A stretch of 64,000 nt of DNA from Pseudomonas deceptionensis (lineage in GTDB: Bacteria; Pseudomonadota; Gammaproteobacteria; Pseudomonadales; Pseudomonadaceae). The position numbers and the translations under genes were made by a program. Location: NCBI RefSeq assembly GCF_900106095.1, contig NZ_FNUD01000002.1, positions 3,865,501 to 3,929,500 of the forward strand, given 5' to 3'. How positions within the stretch are numbered: position 1 is the stretch's first letter; every line of letters starts with the position of its first letter. Below are positions 57,621 through 64,000 of the stretch, one piece after another. Under the pieces are notes generated by a model, which saw only the letters and a list, made by a program, of their open reading frames with translations, was not told the DNA's origin and did not search any database.

Positions 57621-57648
57621 AAACGGCCCACCTTTTGGTGGGCCGTTT
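57621..57648. terminator. Terminator after ppiC
   Basis: AAACGGCCCACC-TTTT-GGTGGGCCGTTT, a perfect 12-bp stem with A/T ends, 20 bases after the ppiC stop. Confidence 0.9.
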
Positions 57649-57716
57649 CGTATCCGCAATTGCAAACCACGTGCTACGTTTCCTCAGTCACGAACCCATC
57701 GTACTGAGGAATGGAT

Positions 57717-58487
57717 ATGAGCCTTAAGGGTAAAACCGCTCTGGTTACCGGTTCCACCAGCGGCATCGGCCTGGGCATCGCCCAAAGCCTGGCCCGGTCT
57801 GGCGCCGACTTGATACTTAACGGCTTTGGCGATGCCAGCAAAGTCATTGCCGAGATCGAACAGTTCGGTGTCAAAGTTGGCCATCACCCTGCCGATGTCA
57901 GCGACCCGGCCCAGATCGCCGACATGATCAGCTATGCCGAGCGTGAATTTGGCGGCATCGACATTCTGGTCAACAATGCCGGCATCCAGCATGTAGCCAG
58001 TGTTGAGGAGTTCCCTGTAGAGCGCTGGGACTCCATTATCGCGATCAACCTGTCCAGCGTGTTCCACAGCACCCGCCTGACCCTGCCCGGCATGCGCAAG
58101 CGCGGCTGGGGGCGCATCGTCAATATCGCGTCGGTTCACGGGCTGGTGGGTTCGGTGGGCAAAGCCGCGTATGTGGCAGCCAAGCACGGTGTGATCGGGC
58201 TGACCAAAGTCGTCGGCCTGGAAACCGCCACCAGCAATATCACCTGCAACGCCATCTGCCCCGGCTGGGTGCTTACACCACTGGTGCAAAAACAGATTGA
58301 TCAGCGTATCAGCCAGGGCATTGACCCCTATCAGGCGCAGCACGATCTGCTGGCCGAAAAACAACCCTCCCTGGAGTTCGTAACCCCGCCACAACTGGGC
58401 GAGCTGGTGCTGTTCTTATGCAGCGAGGCAGGTAGCCAGGTGCGCGGCGCCGCATGGAATGTGGACGGCGGTTGGCTGGCGCAATAA
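57717..58487 (+). CDS. hbdH: 3-hydroxybutyrate dehydrogenase (SDR)
   Basis: 256 residues from the ATG at 57717, chosen because GAGGA is 6 bases upstream; an ATG two codons earlier is too close to it. Rossmann motif TGSTSGIGLGIA, NNAG at 89-92 region, catalytic S...YVAAK and the C-terminal CSEAGSQVRGAAWNVDGGWLAQ. Oxidises 3-hydroxybutyrate to acetoacetate with NAD+. Closest family match is bacterial HbdH/BdhA; other SDR substrates cannot be fully excluded. Monocistronic here. Confidence 0.88.
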   Translation: MSLKGKTALVTGSTSGIGLGIAQSLARSGADLILNGFGDASKVIAEIEQFGVKVGHHPADVSDPAQIADMISYAEREFGGIDILVNNAGIQHVASVEEFPVERWDSIIAINLSSVFHSTRLTLPGMRKRGWGRIVNIASVHGLVGSVGKAAYVAAKHGVIGLTKVVGLETATSNITCNAICPGWVLTPLVQKQIDQRISQGIDPYQAQHDLLAEKQPSLEFVTPPQLGELVLFLCSEAGSQVRGAAWNVDGGWLAQ

Positions 58488-58635
58488 GTTCGCGCATTCC
58501 TGCATGCCATACATGCAAATATGCACACCAACCCTGCACTTATCAGGGTTGTAATGGGCAAATTTGCACTGTTAGCATCAGTTATCGTTCGCCCGTGAAC
58601 ACCCACTAAAAATAATATAAAGCAGGGAGTTAGTG

Positions 58636-59742
58636 ATGACTGCTCAGGTTTCCTCCTCACCGACACCGGATGTCGCACTTATTCAGGACTCGGTTCTGGC
58701 CGAGGTCCGCAACCATGTTGGCCACCTGACCCTGAACCGGCCAAGCGGCCTCAATGCCATCAACCTGGAGATGGTTCGCAGCCTGCAGCAGCATCTCGAT
58801 ACCTGGGCCACAGACCCTCAGGTCAAGGCCGTGGTGCTGCGCGGCGCCGGGGAAAAAGCCTTCTGCGCCGGCGGTGATATCCGCTCGCTGTATGACAGCT
58901 ATCAAAACAACGACACCCTGCACACCGCGTTCTTCGAAGAGGAATACGCCCTCGACCTGACCCTGCACCGCTACGCCAAACCCGTGATCGCCCTGATGGA
59001 CGGCTTCGTGCTGGGCGGCGGCATGGGGCTGGTGCAAGGTGCAAATCTGCGTCTGGTCACTGAACGCAGCAAGCTGGCAATGCCGGAAGTGGCAATCGGT
59101 TACTTCCCTGACGTTGGCGGCAGCTACTTCCTGACCCGCACACCCGGCCAACTGGGCACCTACCTGGGTGTCAGCGGCGTGCAGATCCGCGCCAGCGATG
59201 CGCTGTATTGCGGGCTGGCCGACGGCTATCTGGACAGCAGCAAACTGCCTGAACTGGACCAGTGCCTCGACACCCTCAAATGGCAAAATGCTCCCATTGA
59301 TGACCTGACCACGCTGATTGCTTCGTTCGCAGTCACTGTATTGCCCGACCCGCCACTGGCAAAGCTGCGACCCCTGATCGACAGCGTTTTCTCCCAGGTC
59401 GACATGCCACGCATCGTCGCCCACCTGCGTGCCGTCTGCGACCCGAACACCCGCGAATGGGCCCACGAAACCGCTGACCTGCTGCAAACCCGCTCACCAC
59501 TGGCAATGGCTGTGACCCTGCAAATACTGCGTCATGGCCGCGAGCTGAGCCTTGAACAGTGCTTCGCCCTGGAACTGCACCTGGACCGCCAGTGGTTTGA
59601 CCGTGGCGACCTGATGGAAGGCGTTCGCGCACTGATTATCGACAAGGACAAAACCCCGCACTGGAACCCGCCCAGCCTGGACGCGCTCGACCCGGCCCAT
59701 GTCGCCAGTTTCTTCACCGACTTCAACGCGAAGGGAGCCTGA
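58636..59742 (+). CDS. 3-hydroxyisobutyryl-CoA hydrolase
   Basis: 368 residues from the ATG at 58636 (GGGAG upstream). Crotonase fold with LTLNRPSGLNAINLEMV, the oxyanion hole CAGGDIRSLYD and GGGMGLVQGANLRL, and catalytic MPEVAIGYFPDVGGSYFLTR with the E and D typical of HIBYL-CoA hydrolases rather than plain hydratases. It releases 3-hydroxyisobutyrate in valine degradation. It is 3 bases ahead of an acyl-CoA dehydrogenase gene, so they form one operon. Confidence 0.9.
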   Translation: MTAQVSSSPTPDVALIQDSVLAEVRNHVGHLTLNRPSGLNAINLEMVRSLQQHLDTWATDPQVKAVVLRGAGEKAFCAGGDIRSLYDSYQNNDTLHTAFFEEEYALDLTLHRYAKPVIALMDGFVLGGGMGLVQGANLRLVTERSKLAMPEVAIGYFPDVGGSYFLTRTPGQLGTYLGVSGVQIRASDALYCGLADGYLDSSKLPELDQCLDTLKWQNAPIDDLTTLIASFAVTVLPDPPLAKLRPLIDSVFSQVDMPRIVAHLRAVCDPNTREWAHETADLLQTRSPLAMAVTLQILRHGRELSLEQCFALELHLDRQWFDRGDLMEGVRALIIDKDKTPHWNPPSLDALDPAHVASFFTDFNAKGA

Positions 59743-59745
59743 GCC

Positions 59746-60897
59746 ATGCAAGACATCGAACTGAGCGAAGAACAAGTGATGATCCGCGACATGGCCCGCG
59801 ACTTCGCGCGCCGCGAGATCGCCCCCCATGCCCAGGCCTGGGAAAAAGCCGGCTGGATCGACGACGCACTGGTGGCCAAGCTGGGCGAACTTGGCCTGCT
59901 GGGCATGGTGGTGCCTGAGGAGTGGGGTGGCACCTACGTCGACTACGTGGCCTACGCCCTGGCCGTGGAAGAAATTTCCGCCGGTGATGGCGCCACAGGC
60001 GCGCTGATGAGCATCCATAACTCGGTCGGTTGCGGGCCTATCCTCAAGTACGGCAGCGAGGATCAGAAACAAACCTGGCTGGCAGAGCTTGCCAGCGGCC
60101 AGACCATCGCCTGCTTCTGCCTGACCGAGCCTCAGGCGGGCTCTGAAGCCCACAACCTGCGTACTCGGGCCGAACTGCGTGACGGGCAATGGGTGATCAA
60201 CGGCGCCAAACAGTTTGTCAGCAATGGCAAACGCGCCAAGCTGGCCATCGTGTTTGCGGTGACCGACCCCAACCTGGGCAAAAAAGGCATTTCGGCGTTT
60301 TTGGTGCCCACCGCCACCCCCGGGTTTATCGTCGACCGCACCGAACACAAAATGGGCATCCGTGCCTCGGACACCTGCGCCGTCACACTGAGCAACTGCA
60401 CCGTGCCTGAAGCCAACATGCTGGGTGAGCGCGGCAAAGGGCTGGCTATCGCCCTGTCCAACCTGGAAGGCGGACGCATCGGCATTGCCGCTCAAGCACT
60501 GGGGATCGCACGTGCGGCCTTCGAAGCGGCACTGGGTTATGCCCGTGACCGGGTGCAATTTGATAAAGCGATCATCGAACACCAGAGCATCGCCAACATG
60601 CTGGCCGACATGCAAACCCGGATCAATGCTACCCGCCTGCTGATCCTGCATGCAGCGCGCCTGCGCACCGCGGGCAAATCCTGCCTCTCAGAAGCTTCGC
60701 AAGCCAAGCTGTTTGCTTCGGAAATGGCCGAGTATGTGTGCTCCAAGGCCATCCAGATCCACGGCGGCTATGGCTACCTTGAAGACTATCCGGTGGAGCG
60801 CTACTACCGGGATGCGCGGATCACCCAGATCTATGAAGGCTCGAGCGAGATTCAGCGAATGGTGATTGCGCGGGAGTTGAAGAATTATCTGATCTGA
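59746..60897 (+). CDS. Acyl-CoA dehydrogenase (isobutyryl-CoA type likely)
   Basis: 383 residues with full ACAD architecture: [58 protein letters not shown], and [20 protein letters not shown] with the catalytic base in YEGSSEIQR. The adjacent HIBYL-CoA hydrolase argues for isobutyryl-CoA as substrate in valine catabolism (inference). Last gene of its operon, facing a shared terminator. Confidence 0.9.
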   Translation: MQDIELSEEQVMIRDMARDFARREIAPHAQAWEKAGWIDDALVAKLGELGLLGMVVPEEWGGTYVDYVAYALAVEEISAGDGATGALMSIHNSVGCGPILKYGSEDQKQTWLAELASGQTIACFCLTEPQAGSEAHNLRTRAELRDGQWVINGAKQFVSNGKRAKLAIVFAVTDPNLGKKGISAFLVPTATPGFIVDRTEHKMGIRASDTCAVTLSNCTVPEANMLGERGKGLAIALSNLEGGRIGIAAQALGIARAAFEAALGYARDRVQFDKAIIEHQSIANMLADMQTRINATRLLILHAARLRTAGKSCLSEASQAKLFASEMAEYVCSKAIQIHGGYGYLEDYPVERYYRDARITQIYEGSSEIQRMVIARELKNYLI

Positions 60898-60904
60898 ACA
60901 AGCG

Positions 60905-60946
60905 CCCCTCACCACGCCTCCCCTGCTGGAGAGGCGTGGTGAGGGG
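60905..60946. terminator. Strong bidirectional terminator
   Basis: A perfect 16-bp stem, CCCCTCACCACGCCTC (60905-60920) with GAGGCGTGGTGAGGGG (60931-60946), between the ends of two convergent operons. Confidence 0.92.
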
Positions 60947-60955
60947 CTTTGAGCT

Positions 60956-61729
60956 TTAACGGTTTTTAAACTCGGCCTCGCGCTTGCCAACAAATGCGGC
61001 CATGCCTTCTTTCTGGTCATGGGTCGCGAACAGGCCATGGAACACCCGACGCTCAAAACGCACGCCTTCAGCCAGGTTGACTTCAAAGGCACGGTTGACG
61101 CACTCCTTGGTCAGCATCAGCACCGGCAGGGATTTTTTGGCAATCGTTGCCGCCACTTTCAGCGCTTCTTCCAGCAGTTCATCCACCGGTACCACGCGTG
61201 CCACCAGACCCGAACGTTCTGCCTCTTCTGCCCCGATCAAGCGCCCGCTCAGGCACATTTCCATGGCCTTGGCCTTGCCCACGGCGCGGGTCAGGCGCTG
61301 GGTACCGCCCATGCCCGGCAGCACGCCGAGGTTGATTTCCGGCTGGCCGAATTTGGCGTTGTCACCGGCCAGAATGAAGTCGCACATCATCGCCAGTTCA
61401 CAGCCGCCGCCCAGGGCAAAACCTGCCACCGCAGCAATGATCGGCTTGCGCCGGGTGGCCACGCGGTCGCTGTCCGAGAACAGGTCGTCCAGGTAGATTT
61501 GCGGGTAGGTCAGGTCGGCCATTTCCTTGATGTCCGCACCGGCGGCAAAGGATTTTTTCGAACCGGTGATCACGATGCAGCCAATCGCGCTATCGGCTTC
61601 CAGCGTGTCCAGCGCCTGGTTCACTTCGCGGATCAACTGCGCATTCAGGGCGTTCAGCGCCTGGGGGCGGTTCAGGGTGATCAGGCCCACGTGCCCATGA
61701 ATGTCCAACAGAATGGTTTCGTAGCTCAT
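60956..61729 (-). CDS. Enoyl-CoA hydratase (isoleucine degradation)
   Basis: 257 residues from the ATG at 61729; a longer frame to 61816 overlaps the upstream gene. Crotonase motifs: [51 protein letters not shown] and [20 protein letters not shown] with both catalytic glutamates. In the order thiolase-dehydrogenase-hydratase it matches the isoleucine branch, hydrating tiglyl-CoA (inference from synteny, for example P. putida PP_2215-2217). Confidence 0.9.
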   Translation of the reverse strand: MSYETILLDIHGHVGLITLNRPQALNALNAQLIREVNQALDTLEADSAIGCIVITGSKKSFAAGADIKEMADLTYPQIYLDDLFSDSDRVATRRKPIIAAVAGFALGGGCELAMMCDFILAGDNAKFGQPEINLGVLPGMGGTQRLTRAVGKAKAMEMCLSGRLIGAEEAERSGLVARVVPVDELLEEALKVAATIAKKSLPVLMLTKECVNRAFEVNLAEGVRFERRVFHGLFATHDQKEGMAAFVGKREAEFKNR

Positions 61730-61745
61730 CGATAAGGTCCTCAGT

Positions 61746-62873
61746 TCAAAGATTGCGCGAAATGACCATGCGCTGGATATCGCTGGTGCCTTCGTAGATC
61801 TGGCACACCCGCACATCGCGGTAGATACGCTCCAGCGGGAAGTCGCTCAAGTAGCCATAACCGCCCAGGGTTTGCAACGCTTTGGAGCACACCCGCTCGG
61901 CCATTTCCGAAGCAAACAGCTTGGCCTGCGAGGCCTCGACCAGCGCCGACTGACCGCTATCACGAAGGGCCGCGGCGTAACGCACCATCTGCCGGGCAAC
62001 GGCGATTTCAGTCGACATGTCAGCCAAACGAAACGCCACCGCCTGATGCTCAACCAATGGCTGCCCAAAGGTCACACGCTCGCGGGCATAGTCGCGGGCG
62101 GCCTCGAATGCAGCGCGGGCCATGCCCACCGCCTGGGAGGCGATACCAATGCGCCCGCCTTCCAGATTGCCCAGGGCGATTTTATAGCCCTGGCCCTCTT
62201 CACCCAGACGGTTGGCCACCGGCACTTTCAGGTCGGTAAACAGAATCTGGCAGGTGTCCGAGGCGTGCTGCCCCAGTTTGTCTTCAACCCGGGCCACGCT
62301 GTAACCCGGTGAATCCGTGGGTACGATAAACGCCGTGATCCCGCGTTTACCCGCTGCCGGGTCGGTCACGGCGAACACAATCACAACCCCGGCGTTTTGC
62401 CCCGAGGTGATGAACTGCTTGCAGCCGTTGAGCACGTAATAATCGCCTTCACGGCGGGCCCGGGTTTTCAGGTCGCTGGCATCGGAGCCGGCCTGCGGTT
62501 CCGTCAGGGCAAACGCGCCCAGCATCGCGCCGCTGGCCAGAGGCACCAGAAACTCGCGTTTTTGCTGCTCGGTGCCGAACTTGAGAATCGGCACGCAGCC
62601 CACCGAGTTGTGCACGCTCATGATCGTGGAGCACGAACCGTCGCCGGCGGCAATTTCTTCCAGGGCCATTGCGTAGGCCTGATAGCCCGTGTCGCAACCG
62701 CCCCACTCCTCAGGCACCAACATGCCGAAAAACCCCAGTTGCGCCATCTCGTCAATGGCCTCGCGGGGGAAACGGTGCTGCTTGTCCCATTCAGCCGCAA
62801 AGGGCTTCAAACGTTCCTGGGCAAACTGCCGGGCCGCTTCACTGATTTGTAATTGTTCGGGTGTGGGCAGCAT
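61746..62873 (-). CDS. Acyl-CoA dehydrogenase (2-methylbutyryl-CoA type likely)
   Basis: 375 residues: [60 protein letters not shown] and [20 protein letters not shown], with the catalytic Glu in [10 protein letters not shown]. It is closely related to the dehydrogenase encoded in the convergent valine operon, as expected for paired branched-chain enzymes. It begins 9 bases after the thiolase stop and is followed 16 bases later by the hydratase. Confidence 0.9.
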   Translation of the reverse strand: MLPTPEQLQISEAARQFAQERLKPFAAEWDKQHRFPREAIDEMAQLGFFGMLVPEEWGGCDTGYQAYAMALEEIAAGDGSCSTIMSVHNSVGCVPILKFGTEQQKREFLVPLASGAMLGAFALTEPQAGSDASDLKTRARREGDYYVLNGCKQFITSGQNAGVVIVFAVTDPAAGKRGITAFIVPTDSPGYSVARVEDKLGQHASDTCQILFTDLKVPVANRLGEEGQGYKIALGNLEGGRIGIASQAVGMARAAFEAARDYARERVTFGQPLVEHQAVAFRLADMSTEIAVARQMVRYAAALRDSGQSALVEASQAKLFASEMAERVCSKALQTLGGYGYLSDFPLERIYRDVRVCQIYEGTSDIQRMVISRNL

Positions 62874-62882
62874 ATGAAATCC

Positions 62883-64000
62883 TTAGTACAGACATTCCAC
62901 GGCAATTGCCGTGGCTTCACCGCCACCGATGCAGATGGCTGCAACGCCGCGTTTTGCATGTTGCTGACGCAGTGCCGAGAGCAGCGTCACCAGAATCCGT
63001 GCCCCCGAGGCGCCGATCGGGTGGCCCAGGGCGCAGGCACCGCCGTAGATGTTGACCTTGTCGTGGGCAATATCCAGCTCGGTCATGGTGACCAGGCTGA
63101 CCACCGCGAAGGCTTCATTGATCTCGAACAGATCAACCTCACCCAGGCTCCAGCCGGTCTTGCTCATCAAGCGCTTGATCGCGCCCACCGGTGCGGTCGG
63201 GAACAGCCCCGGCTCATCGGCAAATGCGGCGTGGCCATGAATGACGGCCAAGGGTTTAAGACCGCGTTTTTTTGCTTCGGATTGGCGCATCAACACCAAC
63301 GCGGCCGCACCATCGGAAATCGAGCTGGAGTTGGCCGCCGTGACGGTGCCGCCTTCGCGGAACGCCGGTTTCAGGGTCGGGATCTTGGCCAGGTTGGCTT
63401 TGGGCGGTTGCTCGTCATCACTGATCAAACGTTGCTCTTTGCCAACGGTGACCTGCACCGGCACGATCTCGGCGCGAAAGCTGCCGTCCTTGATTGCCTG
63501 CTGAGCCCGGGTCAGCGAGGCCACCGCAAACGCATCCTGCGCCTCACGGCTAAAGCCGTGGAGCTGGGCACAGTCTTCGGCGAAGGTGCCCATCAAGCGC
63601 CCACGGTCGTAGGCGTCTTCAAGACCGTCGAGGAACATGTGATCCAGCACCCGGCCGTGCCCCATGCGATAGCCGCTGCGGGCGCGATCGAGTAAATACG
63701 GCGCGTTGGACATGCTCTCCATGCCCCCGGCCACCACCACATCGACGCCACCGGCCAGCAGCCGGTCGTGGGCCAGGATGGCGGCTTCCATGCCCGAGCC
63801 GCACATTTTGTTCAGCGTGGTGCAGCGGGTGCCCTTGTCCAGCCCGGCACCCAAAGCGGCCTGGCGCGCAGGCGCCTGACCGAGGCCGGCCGACAGCACG
63901 CAACCAAACAACACTTCTTCGACACCATCAGGAGCAACCCCTGCGCGCTCGACCGCGGCACGGATCGCCGCAGCGCCCAATTGCGGCGCGGTCAGGCCTT
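62883..64000 (-). CDS. Thiolase / acetyl-CoA acyltransferase (5' end outside window)
   Basis: 372 codons of a thiolase, missing roughly the first 20 residues. The acylated cysteine lies in TTLNKMCGSGMEAAILAHDR, the NEAFAVVSLV block and the C-terminal GGACALGHPIGASGARILVT and ICIGGGEATAIAVE are intact. As first gene of the operon before the dehydrogenase and hydratase, it probably cleaves 2-methylacetoacetyl-CoA to acetyl-CoA and propionyl-CoA. Confidence 0.9.
   Translation of the reverse strand, partial: GLTAPQLGAAAIRAAVERAGVAPDGVEEVLFGCVLSAGLGQAPARQAALGAGLDKGTRCTTLNKMCGSGMEAAILAHDRLLAGGVDVVVAGGMESMSNAPYLLDRARSGYRMGHGRVLDHMFLDGLEDAYDRGRLMGTFAEDCAQLHGFSREAQDAFAVASLTRAQQAIKDGSFRAEIVPVQVTVGKEQRLISDDEQPPKANLAKIPTLKPAFREGGTVTAANSSSISDGAAALVLMRQSEAKKRGLKPLAVIHGHAAFADEPGLFPTAPVGAIKRLMSKTGWSLGEVDLFEINEAFAVVSLVTMTELDIAHDKVNIYGGACALGHPIGASGARILVTLLSALRQQHAKRGVAAICIGGGEATAIAVECLY

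Overview
The window is a chromosomal segment of a Pseudomonas, most likely the P. fluorescens lineage. The evidence is the gacA-uvrC-pgsA-tRNA-Gly(GCC) order with a TTG start on gacA, an arsB-arsC-arsH arsenic cluster, a P. aeruginosa-type itaconate catabolic cluster, REP-type palindromes, and a leaderless 293-residue lipase whose catalytic residues fall at S83, D238 and H260 as in P. fragi lipase. That last point hints at the P. fragi subgroup (inference).

Layout. 1-1838: end of an arsenic resistance operon (arsB partial, arsC, arsH). 1901-3972: an MFS exporter divergent from a SoxR-type [2Fe-2S] MerR regulator, with a 19-bp-spaced promoter carrying a SoxR-like palindrome. 4099-8272: a patchy accessory stretch with a GST, a tyrosine-recombinase remnant, a small DUF1090/DUF2388/lipoprotein cluster, a truncated CynR-like LysR gene and a lone pilin-like gene. 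8520-15541: hydrolase, trypsin-like lipoprotein, NUDIX, LysR, LysE, PAS-GGDEF and YeeE/YedE genes. 15808-25486: a complete TRAP transporter plus Ccl, Ict, MmgE/PrpD, acyl-CoA dehydrogenase and Ich-like genes with a divergent LysR gene, matching the itaconate pathway cluster; a FadL porin follows. 27562-29535: one gene that joins a bilobal pepsin-like (A1) aspartic protease to two avidin-like domains.

29535-49851: a large contact-dependent inhibition (CDI) locus read on the minus strand, beside tRNA-Gly. It has cdiB, a 3625-residue cdiA, its immunity gene, and then nine start-less orphan CdiA-CT toxin fragments, each with its own immunity gene. Every toxin begins at the same short GGKGCAAAAG (Gly-Ala-Lys) junction. 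Recognised toxins include Ntox50, a colicin E5-like tRNase and a ParB-like domain. Two orphan toxins carry single-base frameshifts. The array ends in a decayed junction, an IS256-family transposase remnant and a 140-bp copy of the cdiA body.

50388-64000: core genome. tRNA-Gly, pgsA, uvrC, gacA; a divergent XRE / gp16-like regulator pair; a DAHP synthase gene preceded by an attenuator with a Phe/Tyr/Trp-rich leader peptide and a second aromatic-rich leader ORF; lipase, ppiC, 3-hydroxybutyrate dehydrogenase; then convergent valine (HIBYL-CoA hydrolase, acyl-CoA dehydrogenase) and isoleucine (enoyl-CoA hydratase, acyl-CoA dehydrogenase, partial thiolase) degradation operons.

The two most unusual items are the pepsin-avidin fusion and the GAK-junction toxin array.
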